From: Candidatus Cloacimonadota bacterium
GTDB lineage: Bacteria; Cloacimonadota; Cloacimonadia; Cloacimonadales; TCS61
Reading direction: 5' to 3'
Length of the DNA: 33,089 bases
NCBI GenBank assembly: GCA_021736135.1
Contig: JAIPGO010000043.1
Coordinates: 1-33,089 of the forward strand
In this document: piece by piece, positions 7,699 to 15,710 of the stretch
Position numbering within the stretch: the stretch's first letter is position 1
Layout of the letters: each line of letters begins with the position of its first letter
Made by a program: the position numbers and the translations under genes
The notes under the pieces: generated by a model
What the model was told of the DNA's origin: nothing
What the model saw: only the letters and a program-made list of their open reading frames with translations
Database searches by the model: none

Positions 7699-8958
7699 AT
7701 GAAACTGGCAGTAATCGGATTTGGGGCAGCAACAATAGGTTTATTACGAGCTTTACATAACAGTGCGCATGAAATCCACATTTTTGAACAGGCAGTAGAT
7801 ATTTATTCCAGTTCAGTTTCCGGAATCCGGGCAGACGGCAAGCTTTTTGTATCGAGTGGAATGGGTGGTGAGTTGGAACTGAGCCTGGAACAGCAACAGG
7901 AAGTGGTGGAATATTATCTTAGTAAGGCAAACGTTGAGCGCAGTCGTATTGAGTATGGCAATTCCTTTGGTAACAAGGGTTCATTCAAGAAATTTTACGA
8001 GAGGGGTTTCGAGCCCGTTCTTTCGGAATATTGGCATATCGGGACAGATGAGTTAAAAAATGTTCTTAGTAATATTTATGCGGAATTTTTAGAATTCAGC
8101 AACGTGCATTTTCATTTTTCCAGTCAGATTAGAGATATTAGTGAAAAAGAGGATAAAATATTTCTCAATGGCAGCCAGGAAGGATTTGACCGGCTGATTA
8201 TTGCTGCCGGCAGAACAGGACATAAACTTGTTAATAATCTTATACCCCGTCATCCGCATCTGGTGCTGGAAAATACCAAAGTCGATCTGGGCATCAGGTT
8301 TGAACTTCCGAACCACATAGTGGAACACTTGAATAAAGAAATGTATGAATTCAAAATCAGGTTGCGCACTGAAACAGGTTATACCGTAAGAACATTCTGC
8401 AACAATCCTGCCGGTTTTGTGGTTCTGGAAAAATATGACGATTTCGTAACAGTAAATGGTCATTCCAAGTTACAGGATAAAAGTGATAACACTAATTTTG
8501 CTCTATTAGTAAGTCACACTTTTACTGAGCCATTTAATAATCCGGTCGGTTATGGTTCCTATATAGCCAAACTGGCAAATATCCTGGCAGGTGGTGAGAA
8601 AGCGATATTGCAGACTTATGGAGATTTTAAACGCACGAAACGCAGCAAGCATCTGGGAAGGGTGAAACCAACTTTAAGCTCAGATAATTATATTCTGGGT
8701 GATCTGAACCTGGCGATTCCCGGTAAAACCCGGCAGGCACTTACGGAATTCATTGAAACGCTTGATGAAATAGTACCCGGTGTTGCCTACAGCGATAACC
8801 TGATGTATGGTATGGAGATAAAGTTTTACAGCAATAAACTCAGCAATGAGCATCCTTTGATCAAATTCATCGGAGACTGCTCGGGATGGACGCGCTCAAT
8901 CACTTATGCAACGGGACATGGGATGCAATTGGGTAAAGAACTTTTAGAAGAGAAGTAA
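7699..8958 (+). CDS. FAD-dependent dehydrogenase-like protein (COG2509-type)
   Basis: The 419-residue protein begins with a Rossmann dinucleotide-binding motif, GFGAATIG at 7-14. Further landmarks are IIAAGRTGH near the end of the FAD-binding part, RTFCNNPAGFVV, VNGHS, and a C-terminal GDCSGWTRSITYATGHGMQLG segment of the kind that closes over FAD. The FC...P(A/G)G.VV and VNGHS motifs point to the COG2509 group of uncharacterised FAD dehydrogenases; the substrate is unknown. It starts two bases after the receiver stop and overlaps the next gene as TAATG, so it is in one transcription unit with the two-component pair. Confidence 0.8.
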   Translation: MKLAVIGFGAATIGLLRALHNSAHEIHIFEQAVDIYSSSVSGIRADGKLFVSSGMGGELELSLEQQQEVVEYYLSKANVERSRIEYGNSFGNKGSFKKFYERGFEPVLSEYWHIGTDELKNVLSNIYAEFLEFSNVHFHFSSQIRDISEKEDKIFLNGSQEGFDRLIIAAGRTGHKLVNNLIPRHPHLVLENTKVDLGIRFELPNHIVEHLNKEMYEFKIRLRTETGYTVRTFCNNPAGFVVLEKYDDFVTVNGHSKLQDKSDNTNFALLVSHTFTEPFNNPVGYGSYIAKLANILAGGEKAILQTYGDFKRTKRSKHLGRVKPTLSSDNYILGDLNLAIPGKTRQALTEFIETLDEIVPGVAYSDNLMYGMEIKFYSNKLSNEHPLIKFIGDCSGWTRSITYATGHGMQLGKELLEEK

Positions 8959-9896
8959 TGGCATATCAGCATTTATTCGGTCCCGTGCCATCTCGGCGCC
9001 TGGGAGTATCTCTGGGAGTTGATCTGGTTCCATACAAAGTATGCAGTCAAAATTGTATCTATTGTGAAGTAGGAAAAACCACTAATTTGACAATTAAACG
9101 CAGGGAATATGTTAATATCCATTCTGTAATTGAAGAACTGGAGCATTTTCTTTCTGGGAACCCGGAACTTGATTTTATCACTTTTTCCGGAGCAGGAGAA
9201 CCCACGTTAAACAGTGGTCTCGGTAAATTGATCAAATACCTGAAAAAATATTTTCCACAGTTCAAGATAGCTTTGATAACTAATTCCAATTTGTTAACAG
9301 AAGCGAAATTGCAGGATGAGATTCAAGATATTGATGTACTCCTCCCCTCCCTCGATGCGGCATCAGATGAAGTCTTTCAAATATTGAACCGACCTTGTCG
9401 TGAGCTAAACATAAAACAGATTATTGACGGAATCATAACAACCAGAAAGAAGCTAAAAGGTAAAATGTGGTTGGAGATATTTCTTTCGCCAGGAATTAAC
9501 GATACGCCTGAGGAACTGGAAAAATTGCAGGAAGCCTGCCAGCGGATAAATCCGCATCTTATCCAGTTGAACACACTTGACCGTCCTGGTGTGATTCCCG
9601 AATTGCAAGCCCTTCCTGTAGACAGAATGGAACAGATAAGGAATTATTTTCTTCCGCTGCCGGTAGAAGTTATTTCCAAAGCAGTTATCCGCAAGCAGCA
9701 AAAAAGCTATAACCTTGATATCGCCAGCAGCATTATCGAAACTATCAAACGCCGTCCAAGTACTGATAAGGATTTGTGCCAGATATTAGGTTTACATATT
9801 AATGAGCTTAATAAATATCTCAGCAGTCTGCTTGCAGAGAATCTGATAAGCAAACGTGATGGAACAAGAGGTACCTACTTTGAAGTAAATCAGTAA
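8958..9896 (+). CDS. Radical SAM protein (COG0731-type) with C-terminal winged-helix-like domain
   Basis: The 312 residues start with FGPVPSRRLG, typical of COG0731 radical SAM proteins. The 4Fe-4S cluster motif is Cys29-X3-Cys33-X2-Cys36 (CSQNCIYC), followed by the SAM-binding SGAGEPTLN. Residues about 245-312 form a helix-rich region resembling a winged helix (RRPSTDKDLCQILGLHINEL...). COG0731 is named after wyosine synthesis enzymes, but bacterial members with this N-terminus are functionally uncharacterised. It is the last gene of the kinase operon, coupled to the FAD gene by TAATG. Co-occurrence with an FAD enzyme hints at a redox or modification step, which is inference only. Confidence 0.85.
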   Translation: MAYQHLFGPVPSRRLGVSLGVDLVPYKVCSQNCIYCEVGKTTNLTIKRREYVNIHSVIEELEHFLSGNPELDFITFSGAGEPTLNSGLGKLIKYLKKYFPQFKIALITNSNLLTEAKLQDEIQDIDVLLPSLDAASDEVFQILNRPCRELNIKQIIDGIITTRKKLKGKMWLEIFLSPGINDTPEELEKLQEACQRINPHLIQLNTLDRPGVIPELQALPVDRMEQIRNYFLPLPVEVISKAVIRKQQKSYNLDIASSIIETIKRRPSTDKDLCQILGLHINELNKYLSSLLAENLISKRDGTRGTYFEVNQ

Positions 9897-10063
9897 ATCC
9901 TCCGCTTGTTATCAAAAGTATAATCACCTCTACCGCGAATTATCAAAATGATAAAAAAAATAACGGGAAAAAAACTATGGGACAAAAAAGAAAGAAGTTA
10001 AAAGTACCAATAAATAAATGATTTAGGGATTTACCAGGAAATTAATAAGGCTTTTGGAATACT

Positions 10064-10162
10064 TTATGCTTTTATAAATAGCATAACACATCCTTCAAAC
10101 CTTGGAAAGAAAGACGCTAAAGTGTATTTTAGTCCTCGAGACTGTGCAAAGCTTTAGTGTGC
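10064..10162 (+). ncRNA. Possible structured RNA (sRNA or riboswitch-like leader)
   Basis: Two stem-loops precede the terminator at 10163: TTATGC (10064-10069) with GCATAA (10081-10086), and a 9-bp stem ACGCTAAAG (10114-10122) with CTTTAGTGT (10152-10160, one G-U pair) enclosing a smaller AGTC/GACT hairpin (10131-10143). Between them the order CAAACC, GAAA, GACGC, AAAG is loosely like c-di-GMP-I (GEMM) riboswitch core motifs, but the rest of that consensus is not visible and the 9-bp stem conflicts with it. It could also be a free-standing sRNA or the 3' UTR of the radical SAM operon. Confidence 0.28.
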
Positions 10163-10190
10163 GGGTGCCTTCGGGCACCCATTTCTTTTT
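10163..10190 (+). terminator. Intrinsic terminator with UUCG tetraloop
   Basis: GGGTGCC (10163-10169), loop TTCG, and GGCACCC (10174-10180) form a perfect 7-bp stem closed by the stable C(UUCG)G tetraloop, followed by ATTTCTTTTT. It ends either the kinase-radical SAM operon or a small RNA. It lies 172 bases before rseP, so rseP probably has its own promoter. Confidence 0.85.
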
Positions 10191-10362
10191 CAAGAGCACA
10201 GGAAATATCGTCCCCAGAACTTTATACAGCCTTCGTATTTAAGCCCATATTGTACAGCAGGATTAAAAGGGTCTTGACCTGACAAACACTGGAATAATTA
10301 TTGTTTATGTGTAAGAGTGCTTATCAGGCTTGATAAATAAGTTTTAAGGAAGCAGAAAGCGT

Positions 10363-11700
10363 ATGGATATAATGCAGATTGCAGGTGCCCTGGCAGCACT
10401 GGGAATATTGGTAATGGTTCATGAAGGGGGTCATTTTCTGGCGGCCCGGTGGCTGGGAGTTCTGGTAGAGAAATTTTCCATAGGATTTGGACCTCGTCTG
10501 TTTGGTTTTAAAGGCCGCACGACTGAATACCGTCTTTCGTTAATCCCTTTGGGAGGATATGTAAAAATGAAGGGAGAAAATCCGGATGAGGAAGTGAGTG
10601 ATCCAGAAGGCAGTTTTAGTGCTCTGAGCTGGTGGAAACGAGTAATAATAGCTTTTTCGGGTCCATTAGCCAATCTCATTCTGGCATTATTAATACTGAT
10701 AACGACCTTTTATATGGGAAAAGATTATGAGGATTATGGAAGATTAGTTGGAGCCATAAAAAGCCCAACCACTGAAATAGATAATTTAACGTTTCTTCAG
10801 CCAGGAGATGAGCTGCTGGAGATAAATGGGCAGGAATTACGCTCCTGGACTGATAGCTACCTCTATTTACAAGATGGTGAAAACGAGATTTTAATAAAGC
10901 GCGAGGACAAAGAATTAATCTTCCAGGAGGAAATCAGTTACAGTGAATGGATGCAGCGAGTTCTACCTCAGACAACGACGATAATTGGAGACGTCTCACC
11001 CGGATTACCAGCCTATAATGCCGGATTGATGGAAGGAGATGAGATTGTGTCAGTTGACGGGCAGACAGTGACAGACTGGTATGAAATGCGAGATTTAATA
11101 GTCAATAATCAAAATACCAGCGTGGAACTGCGAATAAAGCGGGAAGATGGGGAATTTACCAGGAACATCAAACTTCAGGAAAACGTTCTGGATGGTAATC
11201 GCGTGATTGGTATCACCCAAAAGCTGCCCTTGAAAGTGCATGAGAGTTATAATATATGGGAAAGTGTGAAATATGGCACCATAAGCACAGTTGATTATGT
11301 TCTGATAAATTATATCGGGCTGTATAAACTCCTGCTCAAGCCGGCGGAATTGAAGAATAATATCGGTGGACCAGTTCTGATGTACACGATGAGCAAGCAG
11401 ACGGCAAAGCGGGGCTGGAACTCTATTTTGACATTTATGGCTTTGATCAGCATCGTTCTGATGGTAATGAACCTGCTTCCGATACCAATACTGGATGGCG
11501 GGATGATATTTTTTTGTATAATCGAAGGAATCCGCAAAAAAGCACTTTCCCTGAAAATCCAGATGACCTTACAAAAGATTGGTTTTTCACTTCTGCTGTT
11601 GCTTATGTTTTTTGCTTTCAGTAATGATTTTATGCGTATATTCCAGCGGAATGTCTCTATCAGCAACCAGAAGGCAGAAATGCTGGAACAAGGAAACTAA
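10363..11700 (+). CDS. rseP: RIP metalloprotease RseP (site-2 protease)
   Basis: The 445-residue intramembrane zinc protease carries the active-site motif HEGGH (His20, Glu21, His24) in the first membrane helix, the GFGP motif at 41-44, two PDZ-like regions (about 127-200 and 205-285) and the C-terminal NLLPIPILDGG motif (370-380) with the third zinc ligand, Asp378. Site-2 proteases release regulators such as anti-sigma factors or clear signal-peptide remnants from the inner membrane. ATG 10363 is preferred over ATG 10372 because AAGGA lies 12 bases upstream. The stop overlaps the next frame as TAATG. Confidence 0.95.
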   Translation: MDIMQIAGALAALGILVMVHEGGHFLAARWLGVLVEKFSIGFGPRLFGFKGRTTEYRLSLIPLGGYVKMKGENPDEEVSDPEGSFSALSWWKRVIIAFSGPLANLILALLILITTFYMGKDYEDYGRLVGAIKSPTTEIDNLTFLQPGDELLEINGQELRSWTDSYLYLQDGENEILIKREDKELIFQEEISYSEWMQRVLPQTTTIIGDVSPGLPAYNAGLMEGDEIVSVDGQTVTDWYEMRDLIVNNQNTSVELRIKREDGEFTRNIKLQENVLDGNRVIGITQKLPLKVHESYNIWESVKYGTISTVDYVLINYIGLYKLLLKPAELKNNIGGPVLMYTMSKQTAKRGWNSILTFMALISIVLMVMNLLPIPILDGGMIFFCIIEGIRKKALSLKIQMTLQKIGFSLLLLLMFFAFSNDFMRIFQRNVSISNQKAEMLEQGN

Positions 11701-12023
11701 TGACTAAACATAAAAAATTTCTGGCTGACTCTCGTCGAATGAATGATTTGGGAGAAGAAAGTATTAAACTTGTATTCACTTCTCCAGTTTACTGGCAAAG
11801 GAAAGATCATGGCAGATGTAAGATACTCCCCATTCTCACGGAAATAATCAACAGAGGTAAACAGCAGCCTGATTATGAGAGATCGATCATTGAACTAGCT
11901 TATCTTTTTGGAGATCATAAAAAGCAAAATAAGAGGATCTATCTCCGAGAAAAGGCCTTAGGCACGAGAACAGGCTTAACTCAAGCGAGAAAAGGTAATA
12001 AATGTCTTTCAGCTTTAAATTAG
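11700..12023 (+). CDS. Small ORF resembling the N-terminus of a DNA methyltransferase; probable remnant
   Basis: This 107-residue frame is coupled to rseP (TAATG) and overlaps tgt by 22 bases. Residues 6-31 (FLADSRRMNDLGEESIKLVF, then TSPVYW) read like the start of an N4/N6 beta-class DNA methyltransferase, where a D(S/C)-LPDNSIDLVVTSPPYW stretch contains catalytic motif IV. Here the second proline of TSPPYW is replaced by valine, and no SAM-binding FxGxG motif follows. The rest is basic and unrecognised. It is far shorter than any methylase (normally 250 or more residues), so a decayed gene or a domain reused for another role are both possible. No strong ribosome site precedes it. Confidence 0.45.
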   Translation: MTKHKKFLADSRRMNDLGEESIKLVFTSPVYWQRKDHGRCKILPILTEIINRGKQQPDYERSIIELAYLFGDHKKQNKRIYLREKALGTRTGLTQARKGNKCLSALN

Positions 12024-13123
12024 AGAAAGTAAGCGGCAAGGCACGCGCAGGAGAGCTCATCACTCCCCATGGCAAAATTAAGACGCCGATCTTTATGCCT
12101 GTAGGTACTCGCGGAACGGTGAAAGCGATATTACCACGCGATCTGGAAGAAGACATCAAGGCACAAATTATTTTGGGAAATACATATCATCTTTATCTGC
12201 GGCCAGGTCATGAGCTGATCTCCAAGGCAGGGGGACTGCATGAATTTATAGGCTGGAAGAAACCGATATTGACAGACAGCGGTGGTTTTCAGGTAATGAG
12301 CCTGTCTGGATTGCGAAAGATAACACCAGAAGGAGTGCGTTTCCAGTCACACATTGATGGCAGCTATCATCTTTTCACTCCAGAGAAAGTGATCGAAATA
12401 CAAAATGCCATAGGAGCTGATATAATAATGTCCTTTGATGAATGTCCACCTTTCCCTGCGACGAAGAAATATGTGGCAGAATCACTCAAAACTACTCTGG
12501 ACTGGGCAAAAAGAGGAAAAGAGGTACATAAGAATGAGAAACAGGCGCTCTTTGGCATAGTACAGGGAGGCATCTATGAAGACCTGCGCCAGGAAAGTGC
12601 AGAACAATTAATGAGGCTTGATTTTCCGGGTTATTCCATTGGTGGTTTGGCAGTAGGAGAAGAAAAGCCTGATATGCTGAGGATAACCTCATTTCTGAAT
12701 GATATATTGCCAATAGACAAACCGCGTTATCTTATGGGAGTGGGTACTCCGGAAGATCTACTGAATAACATAGAAAATGGCGTTGATATGTTTGATTGTG
12801 TAATGCCTACCCGCAATGCCAGGAAAGGCAGCGTATTTACTCGTAATGGCAGAATGGTCATTAAGTCAGCCCGGTTTAAGGAAGATTTCCGTCCGCTCGA
12901 TGAGGAATGTGACTGCTACACCTGCAGAAATTTTAGTCGTGCTTACCTGCGGCATCTTTTTTCAGTAGATGAGTTTATTGCCATGACGCTGGCTTCCATA
13001 CACAGTCTGCATTTTTATCTGGAACTGGTTACCCGGGCACGGGAAGCAATACTGGAAGACAGATATGAGAAGTTTAAAGTGTCTACGCTGTTGCGTTTGA
13101 ACCAGGAAGGTGAATTGATATGA
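12002..13123 (+). CDS. tgt: Queuine tRNA-guanine transglycosylase
   Basis: The 373-residue enzyme exchanges guanine 34 of GU(N)-anticodon tRNAs for the queuosine precursor preQ1. Seen are Asp92 in TDSGGFQVMSL, the nucleophile Asp265 in FDCVMPTRNAR, GGLAVGE at 214-220, and the zinc site Cys303, Cys305, Cys308 and His334. Length and motifs are those of bacterial Tgt. AAGGT lies five bases before the ATG, inside the end of the preceding small frame. Its last codon overlaps the DUF5683 gene start (ATGA). Confidence 0.96.
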   Translation: MSFSFKLEKVSGKARAGELITPHGKIKTPIFMPVGTRGTVKAILPRDLEEDIKAQIILGNTYHLYLRPGHELISKAGGLHEFIGWKKPILTDSGGFQVMSLSGLRKITPEGVRFQSHIDGSYHLFTPEKVIEIQNAIGADIIMSFDECPPFPATKKYVAESLKTTLDWAKRGKEVHKNEKQALFGIVQGGIYEDLRQESAEQLMRLDFPGYSIGGLAVGEEKPDMLRITSFLNDILPIDKPRYLMGVGTPEDLLNNIENGVDMFDCVMPTRNARKGSVFTRNGRMVIKSARFKEDFRPLDEECDCYTCRNFSRAYLRHLFSVDEFIAMTLASIHSLHFYLELVTRAREAILEDRYEKFKVSTLLRLNQEGELI

Positions 13124-13572
13124 AGAAAGTAATTATATTTTTATTGCTCATAACTTGCGCTCAGCTCTTTGCAGAATCCGGCATTGAATTACCGGCAAAG
13201 CGAAGCCCATTAAAAGCAGGAGTTCTTTCAGCCTTAATACCGGGAGGTGGACAATTTTACAATCATTCTTATTTGAAGGGTGGAACTGTGTTGATAATTG
13301 AAGGTTTACTTCTTGGTTATGCAATTAAGAACCATCAGCAGGCCGATAAATATTACAAAGACTGGCAGGACACGGAATCACCGATAGCTTACGCCAATTA
13401 CAAAGACTATTATGAAAAGCGGGACAATGATATCTGGTGGCTGGGAATAACAATATTCCTTTCAACTATGGATGCTGTAACCGATGCTTATTTGTATGAT
13501 TTCGATTATCAAAAGTCCAAGGTTCACCTGAAATTCAAGGATACTGCAATTTTACTGGAATATAAATTTTGA
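13120..13572 (+). CDS. DUF5683-type small membrane/envelope protein
   Basis: This 150-residue protein has an N-terminal signal peptide (about 1-18, ending near FAES) and the hallmark SALIPGGGQFYN (38-49) with YLKGG following, as in DUF5683 proteins common in the FCB group. Two more hydrophobic stretches lie at about 55-67 and 108-122, the second containing MDAVTDAYLYDFD. The function is unknown. It overlaps tgt by four bases and is seven bases from cmk, so it is a regular member of this operon. Confidence 0.75.
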   Translation: MKKVIIFLLLITCAQLFAESGIELPAKRSPLKAGVLSALIPGGGQFYNHSYLKGGTVLIIEGLLLGYAIKNHQQADKYYKDWQDTESPIAYANYKDYYEKRDNDIWWLGITIFLSTMDAVTDAYLYDFDYQKSKVHLKFKDTAILLEYKF

Positions 13573-13579
13573 GGTAAAA

Positions 13580-14260
13580 ATGAGAGATAAATTTGTGATC
13601 GCCATTGATGGTCCTGCTGCATCCGGCAAAAGTACAACAGCCCGAGTATTGGCAAAAGAAATGCAATATGTTTATATCGATACGGGCGCTATGTATCGCG
13701 CCTGTGCCCTGCAAGCCTTACAAAAGAATATTGAACTGAAAAATATTGATGCCTTAGAGCAAATGCTGAGAGATATTTGTATTAGAATAGAATATTCACC
13801 AGATGGCAATCGCATATACATAGATGGAAAAGACGTCTCCGAAAGGATTAGAGAGGCAGATATCACTAGGCTGGCATCTGAAATAGCTGTTATCGAAATC
13901 GTTCGTCTGCGTATGGTGGAGCTGCAGCGGGAAATGGGAAAAAACGGTGGCGTCATCATGGATGGACGTGATATTGGAACAGTAGTATTTCCTGATGCTG
14001 AATTCAAGTTCTTTATGATAGCAGATGTAAAGACTCGCGCAAAACGGCGGTGGCTGGAAGCCCAGGCAAAAGGTGAAATTCTGGATCTGAAGGAAGTGGA
14101 AAAAGAGTTACTCTGGCGTGATGAAAATGATTCCCATCGCAGTCATTCCCCCTTAAAAAGGGCAGATGACGCCATTGATATTGATACAACGGGATTGACA
14201 ATCGAAGAGCAGACAGCCTTGATAAGAAATATAATTAAAGCGAGGTATACAGATGTATGA
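13580..14260 (+). CDS. cmk: Cytidylate kinase
   Basis: The 226-residue enzyme phosphorylates CMP and dCMP. Landmarks are the P-loop GPAASGKST (11-19), YIDTGAMYRA (32-41) for nucleotide binding, MDGRDIGTVVFPDA (about 127-140), and the lid segment RRWLEAQAKGE with a downstream RDENDSHR. GAGG precedes the ATG. The gene overlaps plsC by eight bases. A cmk-plsC-ispH-rpsA order is known from other bacterial lineages and is fully present here. Confidence 0.96.
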   Translation: MRDKFVIAIDGPAASGKSTTARVLAKEMQYVYIDTGAMYRACALQALQKNIELKNIDALEQMLRDICIRIEYSPDGNRIYIDGKDVSERIREADITRLASEIAVIEIVRLRMVELQREMGKNGGVIMDGRDIGTVVFPDAEFKFFMIADVKTRAKRRWLEAQAKGEILDLKEVEKELLWRDENDSHRSHSPLKRADDAIDIDTTGLTIEEQTALIRNIIKARYTDV

Positions 14261-14837
14261 TATAGTATGCTTTATATGTAGAATTCTGATGTTTTTGATG
14301 GGTTTACGCTTAACAGGAAGGGAACATTTGGCGAAGGCCACAAACTGCCTGATCTGTGCTAATCACATATCTGCTAATGATCCACCCTTCATAGGCACTA
14401 TTATTCCCTTTAAAGTTAATTTCCTGGCAAAAATTGAACTATTCCGCAATCCACTAATGGCAAAAATCCTCTGGAAAGTGAAAGCTATTCCCATCCGTCG
14501 TGGTAGAATTGACCGTCGCGCACTGCAGGAAGTGGAAAAGCGACTGGCCCAGGGAGAAAGCATTGTCATTTTTCCGGAAGGGACTCGTAAATCTAACAAA
14601 GTGAAAGCCGGCACCGGCAAATTTGCCCTGGAGATGAAGAAGGACATACTACCGATTTATATTGAGAATTCGAATGATGTGCTGGGTTGTATATTTGGCA
14701 AAAAGAATCTGCGTATCACAGTAGGGGACTTTATTAAGTCCGAGAGCTTTCAGGATATGGAAGCAACAAAGGAAAACTATCAATTGCTGGCAGATGAAGT
14801 TATGAAGAAGATCAATGAACTCAAAGATAGAAATTAG
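14253..14837 (+). CDS. plsC: 1-acyl-sn-glycerol-3-phosphate acyltransferase
   Basis: The 194-residue membrane-bound enzyme acylates lysophosphatidic acid in phospholipid synthesis. The catalytic HX4D motif is His38-Asp43 in NHISANDPP, the substrate-binding FPEGTR motif is at 107-112, and an N-terminal hydrophobic helix (about 4-19) gives membrane attachment. It overlaps cmk upstream and ispH downstream (23 bases), consistent with translational coupling. Confidence 0.93.
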   Translation: MYDIVCFICRILMFLMGLRLTGREHLAKATNCLICANHISANDPPFIGTIIPFKVNFLAKIELFRNPLMAKILWKVKAIPIRRGRIDRRALQEVEKRLAQGESIVIFPEGTRKSNKVKAGTGKFALEMKKDILPIYIENSNDVLGCIFGKKNLRITVGDFIKSESFQDMEATKENYQLLADEVMKKINELKDRN

Positions 14838-15708
14838 ATTAGCACCTAATTCCGGTTTTTGTTTTGGGGTAAAAAGAGCAATATCTATGGCGCGCGAAAC
14901 AGCCGACAGCGGTAAGAAAATTGTGACCCTGGGACCCATCATTCACAATCCCCAGGTTGTGCAGAATTTAAGGAAAAAAGGCGTCCATGATGTGGATAAT
15001 ATTGCCGATATCACAGATGAAACAGTAATTATCCGTTCACATGGAGTTGAATATGAAATTCTGGAAGAACTGAAAAATAAAGGATTCGAAATAATTGATG
15101 CCACCTGCCCTTACGTGGCAAAAGCGCAGGAGCTGGCCCGTCTCCTGAGCCAGGAAAATTATCCCGTTGTGATAATGGGCAACGCAGATCATCCGGAAGT
15201 GAAAGCTATCTGCAGCAATATCAGCGGGACATACTACGTGATAGATAAAGATGGCGTTTTACCAGAACCATATTATCAAAAGTTAGGATTGATTTCCCAG
15301 ACAACCAAAAACCTGGCAGACTTTCAGGAGCTGGCAGGAAGATTAGTACCTTATGCCAAGGAATTACGAATTGTAAATACCATCTGTTCAGCAACCAGTG
15401 TACGACAGCAGGCATCGATGGCATTGGCAAAAGAGAGTGATATTTTAATCGTAATTGGTGGTCATAACAGCTCTAATACAAAAATGCTTGCCAATATTTG
15501 CAAAAATATTATTGAGACACAACACATCGAAACCGCCTTAGAAATAGATAGGCAATGGTTTGATGGTAAGAAGAAGATAGGCTTAACAGCAGGTGCATCA
15601 ACACCGGATTGGATAATCGTTAATATCTATAATGAAATAAATAAATGTACCGGGAATGGCAGTTCAATTGTTACATCAATTGATGAAATTCCTGGTTATA
15701 AGGAGTAA
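14815..15708 (+). CDS. ispH: 4-hydroxy-3-methylbut-2-enyl diphosphate reductase
   Basis: The 297-residue Fe-S enzyme makes IPP and DMAPP in the last step of the MEP isoprenoid pathway. Cluster ligands are Cys16 (SGFCFGV), Cys98 (DATCPYV) and Cys191 (TICSATS). Conserved His44, His76 (RSHG), His126 and Glu128 (DHPEV) and the GGHNSSNT substrate motif are all present. The start lies inside the plsC coding end. rpsA follows two bases after its stop; the two are fused in some clostridia, but here they are separate. Confidence 0.95.
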   Translation: MNSKIEIRLAPNSGFCFGVKRAISMARETADSGKKIVTLGPIIHNPQVVQNLRKKGVHDVDNIADITDETVIIRSHGVEYEILEELKNKGFEIIDATCPYVAKAQELARLLSQENYPVVIMGNADHPEVKAICSNISGTYYVIDKDGVLPEPYYQKLGLISQTTKNLADFQELAGRLVPYAKELRIVNTICSATSVRQQASMALAKESDILIVIGGHNSSNTKMLANICKNIIETQHIETALEIDRQWFDGKKKIGLTAGASTPDWIIVNIYNEINKCTGNGSSIVTSIDEIPGYKE

Positions 15709-15710
15709 GA

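Larger units (their letters stand above)
9897..10362. other. Intergenic region with stem-loops before rseP
   Basis: No gene longer than about 17 codons is seen. The left part is A-rich. From 10064 to 10190 there are three consecutive stem-loops, the last a textbook terminator. Between the terminator and rseP (10191-10362) a TTGACC at 10274-10279 is followed by AT-rich sequence but no good -10 box. AAGGA at 10346-10350 is the rseP ribosome site. Confidence 0.7.

Noticed and set aside
10064-10190. Confident c-di-GMP-I riboswitch
   Set aside because: Only short motif strings match; the rest of the consensus is absent and the predicted 9-bp stem conflicts with that fold.
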